Positions 1 to 9,259 of a stretch of DNA of 64,000 nucleotides are shown piece after piece. Below the pieces are notes generated by a model, which saw only the letters and a list, made by a program, of their open reading frames with translations, made no database searches and had not been told where the DNA came from. The DNA comes from Candidatus Petromonas tenebris (GTDB lineage Bacteria; Bacillota; Clostridia; Peptostreptococcales; Caminicellaceae): assembly GCA_014236755.1 (NCBI GenBank), contig JACCKY010000003.1, positions 1 through 64,000 on the forward strand. The letters are read 5' to 3'. The position numbers and the translations under genes were made by a program. The stretch's first letter is position 1. Each line of letters begins with the position of its first letter.

Positions 1-962
1 GGATAAGGATCAAAGTCCTCAGCATCTACCCTTTGCATATTACTTACTTCATATTGAGAGCGTATCTTAGTTCTTTCATACAGAAATCTATATATGTCTT
101 CTCTAAATCTTTGCCAAACTGGATGATTTTTCTTGGGAGGCAAATGCTTGATACTCAACTTATTGTCAAGGTAAAAATGGAAACCAAACATTCTGGCATT
201 TATAAGATAGTCTATATCCTCACCCCTTGTTATATTTGGGTCAAAAGGAACTACCTGGTACATATTTTTATGTATTACCATAGCTCCCCCAAAGGCAAAG
301 GGAGTATGTTTAATCCTAGGCCCGCAGCTGATTATCTTATCAAAGGCTTTGGCCTTACTGCCAAATCTGTCCCAGTACGTCATCCAAGGCTCCATATTAA
401 CGTCATCATAATATTCATCATGTTTATTCAAATAATATCCTGCAACACCATATATATTTTCACCATAAACTCTTTTTCCTATGAATTCTTTAGCCATGTC
501 GATAAAATCAGGATTTTCGAATATCTCATCATCATCAATCAAAATAGTGACCTCAGAAGAAAGTATATGGGATGCATATAGACACATATTTCTTACATTG
601 GCATATCCCTTTAAGTTTAAAAGTCTTATAACATCTTTATTTAATCCTCTATTGATGCATATTTCTTTGATTTCTCTCAAGTTATCGACTGTGAATATAT
701 AGGTTTCTATTCCCAGTCTCACTTCTCCTATTATTTTTTTAACCTTCTCTTGCGCTTCCTTCTCTACTTCATCTGTAGTGGGACAAATCAAAATTATTAG
801 CTTAAAATCTTTATTCTTTAATATCTTCATGCTTTCTAAGGTTCTCCCTAAAGTGCCCTCTTCATCTATGGGGGTGGGATGGTCGTATACGGCGTCACCT
901 TCTCTCCACCCGATTTCCTTTTTTCTTCCCCAGTAAGTTGGTATTACAACTGTAGTTCTCAT
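1..962 (-). CDS. Glycosyltransferase, GT-A/family 2-like, partial (3' end cut by window)
   Basis: An open minus-strand frame starts at an ATG at 962, with GGAGG eight bases upstream, and runs off the window edge after about 320 codons. The N-terminus (TTVVIPTYWGR) is a typical GT-A beta strand. An acidic VTILIDDDE motif near residue 150 fits the metal/nucleotide-sugar binding site. RGEDIDYLINARMFG near residue 255 resembles the ED catalytic-base region of family 2 enzymes. I infer transfer of an activated sugar, with donor and acceptor unknown. It follows the GT4 gene by one base, so the two are probably co-transcribed. The C-terminus is not visible. Confidence 0.75.
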   Translation of the reverse strand, partial: MRTTVVIPTYWGRKKEIGWREGDAVYDHPTPIDEEGTLGRTLESMKILKNKDFKLIILICPTTDEVEKEAQEKVKKIIGEVRLGIETYIFTVDNLREIKEICINRGLNKDVIRLLNLKGYANVRNMCLYASHILSSEVTILIDDDEIFENPDFIDMAKEFIGKRVYGENIYGVAGYYLNKHDEYYDDVNMEPWMTYWDRFGSKAKAFDKIISCGPRIKHTPFAFGGAMVIHKNMYQVVPFDPNITRGEDIDYLINARMFGFHFYLDNKLSIKHLPPKKNHPVWQRFREDIYRFLYERTKIRSQYEVSNMQRVDAEDFDPY

Positions 963-963
963 T

Positions 964-2175
964 TTATGCCTCCAATCTATAGCTATTTATAATTTCTTTA
1001 TACAACTTTTCAACCTTATCCACGGTCCTTTTCCATGAAAAATTCTCAGCTGCATACCGATGGGCCTTTTTACTCCTCTCTTCCTTATCCTTCCTTGTTA
1101 GCTCTTTAATTATGGCCTTGTATAGTTCAATATCATCATCAACATCCACAAGGGATCCTACTTCATCATTTATAAAATCAACAAGTCCTCCTTGATTAGT
1201 TCCCACAACCGGTGTTCCGCATGCAAGGGCTTCTACCGCCACAAGTCCGAAGGGCTCCATCCTTGAAGGCACCACATTTACATCTGAAATATTATATATA
1301 TCTACAAGGGTCTGCTGACTTACATGTCCTAGAAAGAACACTTTGCTTAGATTTAAAGATTCCTTTAGTCTTCTAAGCTCATTATAAAGTTCTCCATTCC
1401 CCGCTATCAAAGTAACTACATTTTTATTTAAAGCATCGCTATACATTTTTGCAGCCTTTATTAAAACATCTACACCTTTAAAATGAGTCAATTTACCTGC
1501 AAAGGATACTATATAATCAGGAACAACATTTATGTTAAACTCTTTCAACACCTTCATTTTATCAACATTTTTAGGCATAAATAATTCTTCATCATATCCG
1601 TTCATAATAATCTTTCTTCTATTTTCTTCCACTTTATAAAGCTCTTTTACGTCTTCATCAACCTGTCTTGAAATAGTAATAACCTTTTTGGCCTTTCTTG
1701 CTCCTTCAATAGCATAGGGATGATATCTGCTATCCTTTTTAAATCCCTTTATATCCGTTCCATGGGCTGTAATAACGTATGGTATATCCGTCTTAGCTGC
1801 AGCATAAGGAGCTATCCAAAGGTGTTGAGCATGGATTATATCAGGCTTAAACTTTTCCACCTCTTCCTTAATTGCCTTTATAAAGGTATCAATATATTTT
1901 CTAATCTGTCCATCATCTAATCTATAAAATGTATTATTGCTCCTTGGATGGCTAGTAAAGCATGGAAAGTTATAATCTATCTCATAATCTATTTTTTTAG
2001 CTCCATCGAAAAATATGGGGCGTATTTCAAACTCTTCAGAAGGAACTTTGGTATTTTCAGGAAATATAACCTTAACTTTATGCCCCCTTGTCGTCAGCTC
2101 TTTTGCTAGGTTTTTAGTATAAACACCGCTACCTGAGCCTTCAAGCGGAAAATGATTTATCATTAATATTCTCAC
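964..2175 (-). CDS. Glycosyltransferase family 4 (GT-B, glycogen-synthase-like)
   Basis: This 403-residue protein has the two-domain GT-B plan. The N-terminus has a glycine-rich GSGSGVYTKNLAKEL segment, followed by HAQHLWIAPYAAAKTDIPYV and TAHGTD in the acceptor domain. The C-terminal donor-binding domain carries SFAGKLTHFKGVDVLIKAA and the EPFGLVAVEALACGTPVVGT signature, whose glutamates hold the sugar nucleotide in GT4 enzymes. The start is a GTG at 2175 preceded by AAAGGAGG. It overlaps the end of the upstream gene by 35 bases and is followed one base later by a family 2-like gene. A role in making a surface polysaccharide or a glycosylated solute is inference; the substrate is not readable. 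Confidence 0.9.
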   Translation of the reverse strand: MRILMINHFPLEGSGSGVYTKNLAKELTTRGHKVKVIFPENTKVPSEEFEIRPIFFDGAKKIDYEIDYNFPCFTSHPRSNNTFYRLDDGQIRKYIDTFIKAIKEEVEKFKPDIIHAQHLWIAPYAAAKTDIPYVITAHGTDIKGFKKDSRYHPYAIEGARKAKKVITISRQVDEDVKELYKVEENRRKIIMNGYDEELFMPKNVDKMKVLKEFNINVVPDYIVSFAGKLTHFKGVDVLIKAAKMYSDALNKNVVTLIAGNGELYNELRRLKESLNLSKVFFLGHVSQQTLVDIYNISDVNVVPSRMEPFGLVAVEALACGTPVVGTNQGGLVDFINDEVGSLVDVDDDIELYKAIIKELTRKDKEERSKKAHRYAAENFSWKRTVDKVEKLYKEIINSYRLEA

Positions 2176-3349
2176 CTATTACTTCCTCCTTTCGATCAAA
2201 TTTTTCTATAAATTCATTCCAACTATTTAATGTTCTATTATATTCTTTTATTACTTTATTAAGCTGTTTATAGCTTATTTCAAGGGCTTTTGGCAGTATT
2301 AAAAACCTCTCATCATTTAGATATTTTGCCACAGCCTTTGCCCCTATCTTTATGTTCTCCATCTGATAACCCTTCACTTCTTCAATGTCTCTACCCATGA
2401 TCCAATTCAAGAATGGGTTTCTACCTATCCACCCCAGACAAGCATAGTAAAATCTATCCTTTATATCTGCAGTGCTCCTTATATCTGGAACTTCAGGGTA
2501 ATTACTATAAGTATCATGGAATATTTTTGTATCTATATCTATACACTTTTTATCTATTTCTTTAAATCTTAATCCTAAAAGTGTATCCTCACCCCTTGTT
2601 AAAATCGCCTCTCCGTTTACAGTATATACCGTTGAAAAAAATGGAGGCAAACTTCTAAATCCTTTAAGTTTTATAGCTACATTTCCACCTAATATCTTGT
2701 CCGTATCAAATACCCTTCGATTGTAATAATTGTCTAAATTTAAGCACTTATGTTTATTGCTTTCTAAAATATATCCATAAACTGCTTCCTTTTGCAGCCC
2801 TATCAATAGCTCTTTCATCCCATCAAATTTCATTGGCGGAATTATATAATATCCTGAATAATCACTTGTGGTAATAATCACATCTTCCCGTTTAAGATAT
2901 TCCAAGTGCCTTCCTATGAAGTCTATCTCCCTTTCCACTACCTCTCCTTCATGCTCAGTCAAAACTTTAGGATAAACATCGGTATCAATAAACACAAGTA
3001 CTTCAGAGCCTGTAAGCATTGCTTCAATAACTGCATAATTCCTATATATTCCATAAGGAACTAAACCATAGGTATCAAGTGTTGGTGAATTAAGAAGTGT
3101 ATTTATAGATTCTACAGAGATTCCCATATTCAGTAAGTCACATCTTCCTGAAATAAAACTGTTAATTTTAACTGGAAAAACCTTAGTTCTTTTTCTAAGT
3201 TTTTCTATCAGTTTAAAATCACAGTTGTGGGAATAAACGATTACTATACTATATATACTGTGGCCATATTTTGATGCATTGCCCAAAAACTGTTCAATTG
3301 GATCTAGGGTATTAAATTCTTTAGTTATAATTCCTAATGAAACCTTCAT
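2141..3349 (-). CDS. Putative GT-A-fold glycosyltransferase, first gene of the operon
   Basis: This 402-residue protein has a good ribosome site (GAGGAGG) seven bases before the ATG. I do not recognise a named family. The sequence EVLVFIDTDVYPKVL near residue 120 is a DxD-like motif at the end of a hydrophobic strand, as in GT-A glycosyltransferases. GEDTLLGLRF near residue 255 resembles the ED motif used for acceptor activation. No membrane segments or signal peptide are visible. It leads a three-gene operon with a GT4 and a family 2-like enzyme, overlapping the GT4 gene by 35 bases. This suggests that the three proteins assemble one glycan or compatible solute. The function is otherwise unknown. 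Confidence 0.65.
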   Translation of the reverse strand: MKVSLGIITKEFNTLDPIEQFLGNASKYGHSIYSIVIVYSHNCDFKLIEKLRKRTKVFPVKINSFISGRCDLLNMGISVESINTLLNSPTLDTYGLVPYGIYRNYAVIEAMLTGSEVLVFIDTDVYPKVLTEHEGEVVEREIDFIGRHLEYLKREDVIITTSDYSGYYIIPPMKFDGMKELLIGLQKEAVYGYILESNKHKCLNLDNYYNRRVFDTDKILGGNVAIKLKGFRSLPPFFSTVYTVNGEAILTRGEDTLLGLRFKEIDKKCIDIDTKIFHDTYSNYPEVPDIRSTADIKDRFYYACLGWIGRNPFLNWIMGRDIEEVKGYQMENIKIGAKAVAKYLNDERFLILPKALEISYKQLNKVIKEYNRTLNSWNEFIEKFDRKEEVIGENINDKSFSA

Positions 3350-3475
3350 AAATATACCTCCTCTTTTGTAGCTGTTAAATTTTCAATATATTTTATTTAT
3401 ACCCCTTGAACCCTCTTATTTAACATAAATTTAACATAATTATTTTAAGACACTTCTAAAAAATATAATATAAAA

Positions 3476-3504
3476 GTTATTTTTCATAGAATAAATGTTA
3501 TAAT
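3476..3504 (+). promoter_or_regulatory. Candidate promoter for queT
   Basis: A perfect TATAAT lies at 3499-3504, about 42 bases before the queT start. The matching -35 region (GTTATT at 3476-3481) is weak. The leader between them and the gene carries AAGAGGTG as ribosome site. I looked here for a preQ1 aptamer and did not see one. Confidence 0.45.
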
Positions 3505-3545
3505 AATGTTGCTGTAATTCTATTTAAAATCTAAGAGGTGTTTTT

Positions 3546-4016
3546 ATGAGAGGTACAAGATTTATTGTTCAGTCATCTATAATAGCTACTATATATACAG
3601 TTTTGACCATTGCCTTTGCCCCTATAAGCTACGGGGAAATTCAGGTGAGAATATCCGAAGCATTGACGATTTTGCCCTACTTTACTCCTGCAGCAATTCC
3701 AGGACTTTTTGTAGGTTGTCTTATTGCAAATATGCTTAGTCCTGTTGGAGTATTTGATGTAATTTTCGGAAGTCTTGCTTCTTTAATTGCTGCATATATG
3801 TCATATAAAATGCCAAAAAAATGGCTTGTCCCTATACCCCCTATAATAGTAAATGCTATTGTTGTAGGGCTATTACTTAGATATGCATATAGCCTGCCTA
3901 TTCCTTTGGCACTATTAATGCTTTATGTAGCTATTGGTCAAATTATAGCCTGCTACGGCTTGGGATATCCTCTTTTAATAATATTAAATAGATATAAAAA
4001 CAAAATTTTCAAATAA
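3546..4016 (+). CDS. queT: QueT-family queuosine-precursor transporter (ECF S component)
   Basis: This 156-residue, very hydrophobic protein has five to six membrane segments. The conserved stretch YGEIQVRISEALTILPYFTP followed by GLFVGCLIANM is characteristic of QueT, the substrate-binding subunit that takes up queuine/preQ-type bases together with a shared ECF energy module. No energy-module genes are in this window, as expected for group II ECF systems. It is the only gene in its transcription unit; AAGAGGTG sits five bases before the ATG. It may supply a base for tRNA queuosine. Identification rests on motif recognition and typical length. Confidence 0.85.
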   Translation: MRGTRFIVQSSIIATIYTVLTIAFAPISYGEIQVRISEALTILPYFTPAAIPGLFVGCLIANMLSPVGVFDVIFGSLASLIAAYMSYKMPKKWLVPIPPIIVNAIVVGLLLRYAYSLPIPLALLMLYVAIGQIIACYGLGYPLLIILNRYKNKIFK

Positions 4017-4026
4017 AAATTTCTTT

Positions 4027-4182
4027 AAATTAGCCTCTTGTGCTAGTTACTCTAACAGTATAGTTTTAAATATCCTTCAATGTTTCCTCTGAAGCGACTT
4101 TGAAGAGCTGTTTTTACCTCTAAATCTTTTCTATATAAAACAGCTCTTCTACGGAGCCTGAAGAGGATTATTGAAGGATATC
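4027..4182. repeat. Hairpin repeat family A, copy 1
   Basis: This is an imperfect palindrome shared with copies near 36.4 and 37.5 kb. Its outer 12-bp stem pairs 4070-4081 with 4170-4181. It is followed by a GTT/TT internal loop, a TCCTCT/AGAGGA stem (4085-4090 with 4162-4167), an internal loop containing GA on both strands (4096-4097 and 4154-4155), and a perfect 13-bp stem (4102-4114 with 4137-4149) closing a variable loop. The left flank (from 4027) is shared with copy 3; the right flank beyond 4183 differs from the other copies. It lies between convergent genes (queT and a sensor kinase). Confidence 0.85.
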
Positions 4183-4186
4183 TATA

Positions 4187-4216
4187 TAGAATACCAGTTA
4201 CGGTATTCTATATTTT
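4187..4216 (+). terminator. Hairpin, possible queT terminator
   Basis: A nine-base perfect stem (TAGAATACC with GGTATTCTA) with a six-base loop is followed by TATATTTTAGG, a weak T-rich tail in the direction of queT. It directly follows repeat A copy 1. Confidence 0.35.
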
Positions 4217-4296
4217 AGGTTTTGATTCTATTTAGTTCTAATAGAAGCTCATCATCACTTCTACCATAACAAATACAGAAGGCAATACAGCTAAGA

Positions 4297-5928
4297 TTAT
4301 CTGAAACTTAATGGAAATCTTACTATAAAGTGATTCCCCTCTTTATCTACCTTCAGTTCAATAGTTCCATTATTTTTACGAACCATCTTCTTAACTATAT
4401 AAAGCCCCAGGCCGTTTCCTTCCTGACCCTTCGTTGTAAATCCCTTTTTAAATATCTTATCTCTTATATCCTCAGGGATAAGAGGAACGTTATTAGTTAC
4501 CTCAAATACATAGTCATCTAATTCTTCATATATTTTAATTTTGAGTTTTTTATCCTCATCCTCTGAGTTTTCCAATGCGTACATTGCATTCTTAATCAGG
4601 TTTGAAAGTATTTTGGTAAGATCGTATACTTTTACAGGGAGGTTTTCCGAAAGTTTTATACAGTCTATCTCCACATCTATATTTTTTTCTCTTGCCTTAG
4701 ATATAGCTGTAAAGATAGTGGACTCAAGTTCTGCAATACCGATTTCATATTTGCTTCTGAGTACCATTCCTTCTTTTGCTACCATCTTCAAGTATTCAAG
4801 TGCTTTATCTGAATACTCCAGTTCAATAAGCCCCCGTATTATCTGTAGATGATTCATAAAATCATGCTTATACATTCTGAGTTTTTCATTCATTTCTTCA
4901 CTTAGCACGAGACGGTAATGGGCCATTTCTTTTTCAGTTACAACTCTTGAAAGAATAATGACTTCTATAACAATCCATAGCGTCAAAAATATACTTATAA
5001 ATGCAATAAGCCAGAAGCTTTTTTTAAGATTAATTTCAATAGTTTCAGTCAATTCCTTCTTGGGTACAATAGCTTTAAGATACCAACCCACAGTATTTAG
5101 CGGAGCTATTCCCACCAAAAACTGATTATTATTCATACTTATTTCTCTCATTTTATAAAATTTTTCACCTCTAACCAATAAGTCAAATAAGTCTTTAGAA
5201 ATTGTATAGTCAGATTGACTTAATGCAAGTTTTTTATTATCGTCATAAATATCTAGCCCTCCGGTAATTCCAAAGGATGCATCCCGATATAAAGCTTTAA
5301 AGCCTTCAATATTTATAAAAGTAAACAAATAACCTACATTTCCTTCTTCCCAGACCGGCCTTATCTTTTGAGCTAAAAAGAACAGTTTTTCTCCCATATG
5401 GGTGCTTTGAAATACAGGGCTAGCCGGTATATACCACCAAAATAAATTCTCTCTACTACCAGACATGGCCTTATATATATCACTTTTAATAAAATGGTCC
5501 ATATTTATAGTCAAGTCTTCACTTGATGAGATAACTATACCTTCTTCAGTAATACATAAAAATTGGTATATATATGGATTTTCTGTTTTCAGATTCTGAA
5601 ATTTTTCTTTAATGAAATGAAGTATCTTTTCCTGGGCATTATCAGGCAGACCTTGAAAATCTTGAAGGCCCTTTCTAATACCATTTTGACTAGCTATTTC
5701 ATATGCACCTTCCTCAATACCTGTAAGGGTTAAGTCTATAGACTGACTGGTTTTTATTAGAATTTGATTAACTGCCTTAATCTTTTCCTCTTTTACCACA
5801 TTTACAGTCTTCGTGTATACAAAGTACATATATAAAGCCATCGGTATATATATAAGTATTAAAAATAAAATCAGTACTCGCATACGAAGTACTTTTTTTC
5901 TACTGAATAAATCCAGGAGTCTATCCAA
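4297..5928 (-). CDS. Membrane sensor histidine kinase, Spo0B-type DHp (CitA/DcuS-like)
   Basis: This 543-residue sensor kinase has one membrane helix near residues 17-37, an extracellular region of about 265 residues that looks like a double-Cache ligand sensor, and a second helix near 305-327. The phospho-acceptor region YKHDFMNHLQIIRGLIELE is the Spo0B/CitA-type form, with the His near residue 356. The ATPase domain carries the N box (LSNLIKNAMYAL) and the G box (GNGLGLYIVKKM). Such kinases normally sense small acids and signal to a partner regulator, but no response regulator is adjacent, so it is an orphan here. The ligand is unknown. Repeat C copy 1 lies in its upstream region. Confidence 0.88.
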   Translation of the reverse strand: MDRLLDLFSRKKVLRMRVLILFLILIYIPMALYMYFVYTKTVNVVKEEKIKAVNQILIKTSQSIDLTLTGIEEGAYEIASQNGIRKGLQDFQGLPDNAQEKILHFIKEKFQNLKTENPYIYQFLCITEEGIVISSSEDLTINMDHFIKSDIYKAMSGSRENLFWWYIPASPVFQSTHMGEKLFFLAQKIRPVWEEGNVGYLFTFINIEGFKALYRDASFGITGGLDIYDDNKKLALSQSDYTISKDLFDLLVRGEKFYKMREISMNNNQFLVGIAPLNTVGWYLKAIVPKKELTETIEINLKKSFWLIAFISIFLTLWIVIEVIILSRVVTEKEMAHYRLVLSEEMNEKLRMYKHDFMNHLQIIRGLIELEYSDKALEYLKMVAKEGMVLRSKYEIGIAELESTIFTAISKAREKNIDVEIDCIKLSENLPVKVYDLTKILSNLIKNAMYALENSEDEDKKLKIKIYEELDDYVFEVTNNVPLIPEDIRDKIFKKGFTTKGQEGNGLGLYIVKKMVRKNNGTIELKVDKEGNHFIVRFPLSFR

Positions 5929-6021
5929 TGTATAACCACTCCATCTAACTTTTTATATAGCTTTCTGCAAAACTGTTATATCTATTTTACTAGATAATAT
6001 CCCTTATTTTCAAGAAAGAAA

Positions 6022-6218
6022 AAACAAAAGCGTCTTCGACGCATTTGTTGGTTCGTAGTTAGTAGTTCGTAGTTGGTAGCCCTGATTAGCTCTTAGTTCT
6101 TAGCTCTTGGCTCTTGGCAAATCCTAGTCGTTCTTTAGGGTCTTTGTTAGCCTTTTTAATATTTAACTGGGAGTAGTTTGCAATTTCTTGCAAAAATGTT
6201 TGAGTTCCTAACCAAAAA
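6022..6218. repeat. Dispersed repeat family C, copy 1
   Basis: This copy is nearly identical over its first 120 bases to a segment at 26733. It begins with a small hairpin (GCGTC TTC GACGC flanked by AACAAA and TTTGTT), then has quasi-repetitive TTCGTAGTT and TAGCTCTTAG units, and ends in a region with TTTGCAATTTCTTGCAAAAA. No reading frame spans it. It fills most of the 334-base gap between the kinase start and the holin-like gene; nothing else is apparent in that gap. Confidence 0.8.
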
Positions 6219-6262
6219 TATACGGCCCTGTTATGCAGAGCCTTATATTGTGATTTTTCTCT

Positions 6263-6514
6263 TTAATTTCTTTCTATGGTCTGCTTTAGCAGCTGATGTC
6301 CTAGAACAGCAACTCCTGTAACCAAAACCCCTTGGACAATCGATTGTACGCTAAGTCCCAGTGTTAAAACTGAGCCTACTATCCCCATCACCAATAATAT
6401 CCAAGGAATTGTCCAATCTGCTATTTTAGGAGTTCTCTTAAGAAATGTTCCTATAATCCAAATAGCAGGAACTAATGTTATTGCTTCATCTAGCAAATAA
6501 CTCATTATGTCCAT
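6263..6514 (-). CDS. Phage-holin-like small membrane protein
   Basis: This 83-residue protein has two to three hydrophobic segments: an amphipathic N-terminus, TIPWILLVMGIVGSVLTLGL, and a C-terminal segment ending in a basic tail. The pattern and the sequence around WTIPWILLVMGIVGS fit the family of clostridial 'phage holin' proteins (PF16079-like). No other phage genes are adjacent, so this is either a domesticated holin or a chromosomal small membrane protein. A GGGGGG-rich ribosome site precedes the ATG. It is separated by 56 bases from mnmA, on the same strand. Confidence 0.7.
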   Translation of the reverse strand: MDIMSYLLDEAITLVPAIWIIGTFLKRTPKIADWTIPWILLVMGIVGSVLTLGLSVQSIVQGVLVTGVAVLGHQLLKQTIERN

Positions 6515-6570
6515 AAAAATCCCCCCTTATCTAATTTTATGAGGGGGGACATTCTGCATATGCAAATATA

Positions 6571-7668
<1,098 letters not shown>

Positions 7669-7794
7669 TTATAATCAACCTTTCTTTAAAGTATTTATAA
7701 TTCCTTATCTATAGTTAAGTAACTTCATAAATCTTTACACTATTTTTTATCATGTTTCTTCAACATCTGTCAATACTTATTATTCCATATATTC

Positions 7795-7830
7795 AAAAAA
7801 AAATCAGATAAGTTTGTTTACCCATCTGAT
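7795..7830 (-). terminator. Rho-independent terminator of the DapA-family gene
   Basis: On the minus strand the hairpin ATCAGAT...ATCTGAT is followed by nine Ts. It lies about 50 bases beyond the stop of the aldolase gene at 7884. Confidence 0.8.
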
Positions 7831-7883
7831 TATTGTCAATATTCTCGTAAGATTACTAGTTGTCTTTTTCATGATACTCCCCT

Positions 7884-8768
7884 CTAAACTATTGCTCCAT
7901 ATTCTCTTAACACTCTTTCAATATTTCTTTTATTTTCATCGGAAAGAGGTCTTAAGGGTCTTCTCGGATATCCACCTTTATACCCCAACATATCTAATGC
8001 CGCTTTTAGAGCTGGTATTCCAAATTTTCCTGTTACCATAAAATTAATTTCCATCATTTTTAGCTGCAATTTTCTAGCTTCTTCAATTTTACCTTGTTGA
8101 AATAACGAAACCAGCTTGCAGCAGTCATCAGGTAAAATATTAGCAAGAGCTAAAGTGGCTCCCCTTGCACCTACTGCTAAGGCAGGCAGGAGATAACCGG
8201 CATTTCCCGCAAATACAGCAAAATCATCATCTGTATTTCTTACTATCTCTGTAAGCTGCACGATATTTCCAGATGTGTCCTTTATCCCTACTATATTTGG
8301 GTGCTTTGCCAATTTTGCGATCAAAGAAGCAGGAAGGTTTATACCTGTATTTTTAGGCATGTTGTAAATCATCAAAGGAATAGGGGATTCATCAGCAACA
8401 TCAATATAATGCTGGTATAGAACATCTTCTTTCATGCTTCCTTTATAGTAATTTGGAGGCAAAATTAATAGGGCATCTGCGCCGATCTCTGCCATCTCTT
8501 TACTTAAGGAAATTGTTGCCTTCGTAGACTCACATCCTGCTCCTACTATTATCTTTTTATCTTTATTAAAATTTTCTATAACGAACTTAGCCAATTCTAA
8601 CTTTTCCTCTTTTGACAAATATGTAAATTCGCCATTAGATCCCAATACAACAATTCCGTCTAAATCCGTCTTTCCCCATTTTTCTAAATTGTATTTCAGC
8701 TTTTCATAATCTATCTCTTCATTTTTGTTAAAAGGCGTTACTATCGGTGTATAAATTCCTTTAAACAT
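7884..8768 (-). CDS. DapA/HOGA-family class I aldolase (4-hydroxy-tetrahydrodipicolinate synthase-like)
   Basis: This 294-residue TIM-barrel lyase or synthase is of the dihydrodipicolinate synthase superfamily. The Schiff-base lysine is in GIKDTSGN near residue 163 and the conserved tyrosine in YNMPKNTG near 135. The pyruvate-binding loop reads GSNGE where true DapA usually has GSTGE. GSNGE also occurs in hydroxy-oxoglutarate aldolases, so lysine/diaminopimelate synthesis is likely but not certain. The gene stands alone with its own terminator and no lysine-pathway neighbours. A lysine riboswitch was not seen upstream. The product acts on pyruvate in the cytoplasm in all known family members. 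Confidence 0.8.
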   Translation of the reverse strand: MFKGIYTPIVTPFNKNEEIDYEKLKYNLEKWGKTDLDGIVVLGSNGEFTYLSKEEKLELAKFVIENFNKDKKIIVGAGCESTKATISLSKEMAEIGADALLILPPNYYKGSMKEDVLYQHYIDVADESPIPLMIYNMPKNTGINLPASLIAKLAKHPNIVGIKDTSGNIVQLTEIVRNTDDDFAVFAGNAGYLLPALAVGARGATLALANILPDDCCKLVSLFQQGKIEEARKLQLKMMEINFMVTGKFGIPALKAALDMLGYKGGYPRRPLRPLSDENKRNIERVLREYGAIV

Positions 8769-9020
8769 TCTTCATACCTCCATTTAATATTTATTCATGA
8801 CTGTCTATCTATATGCAGTTTATCATATATATTTAATCCGCAACAGAGGTCTAGCAAATTTTTTCGTGTCTCTAATTATTTTTTATTTAGTATAACAAGT
8901 TTCTATATTTTAACTATTTATCAAAATATTTCTTTGGTATTGAACTTATGCTTATATTTCCATTTATTAAAACCATATATTTTTTATATTGTGCAAATAA
9001 TAATACAAAGGAGGGTTTAT

Positions 9021-9188
9021 ATGGCAAAAAATAGATTTAAAGAAAATATGGTTGAAATGCCTATTGAAAATCACAGAACTGCTGCCTGGGCTAATATAGA
9101 AAAACTTAAAAATGTCTCAAGAGTACCGATTCCTACAGAACTTGAAGTTGAACATGCTAAAGAATGGGTAGATAAAAATCAAAAATAG
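9021..9188 (+). CDS. Small DUF3787-like clostridial protein
   Basis: This 55-residue protein has ENHRTAAWANIEKLKNVSRV and EHAKEWVDKNQK, matching my memory of the short DUF3787 family found in spore-forming Clostridia. The start is the ATG at 9021, chosen because AAAGGAGGG ends five bases upstream; the longer upstream frame has no ribosome site. No catalytic motif, membrane segment or zinc site is visible. Function is unknown; family distribution hints at a sporulation or cell-envelope link, which is inference. Confidence 0.75.
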   Translation: MAKNRFKENMVEMPIENHRTAAWANIEKLKNVSRVPIPTELEVEHAKEWVDKNQK

Positions 9189-9193
9189 CATGC

Positions 9194-9235
9194 AAAAAGA
9201 CTATAGGCGGCTTGGCTTGTCCACCTATAGTCTTA
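9194..9235. terminator. Bidirectional terminator between DUF3787-like gene and cstA
   Basis: The ten-base stem AGACTATAGG/CCTATAGTCT (9198-9207 with 9224-9233) lies between convergent genes. On the minus strand it is followed by TTTTT, which serves cstA; on the plus strand the tail is weaker (TAATATATTT). Confidence 0.75.
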
Positions 9236-9259
9236 ATATATTTAAAAAAACATTTGCGA

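Noticed and set aside
33-581. Plus-strand frame of 182 codons at the left edge
   Set aside because: The minus strand carries a clear glycosyltransferase frame with a ribosome site over the same bases; the plus frame is its shadow.
3476-3545. preQ1 riboswitch upstream of queT
   Set aside because: No CUAG-type core or A-rich tail of preQ1-I/II is visible in the 40-base leader.
6022-6218. CRISPR-like array
   Set aside because: The TTCGTAGTT / TAGCTCTTAG units are short, uneven and lack regular spacers; no cas genes are nearby.
6263-6514. Prophage signalled by the holin-like gene
   Set aside because: No integrase, terminase, capsid or endolysin gene is in the surroundings.
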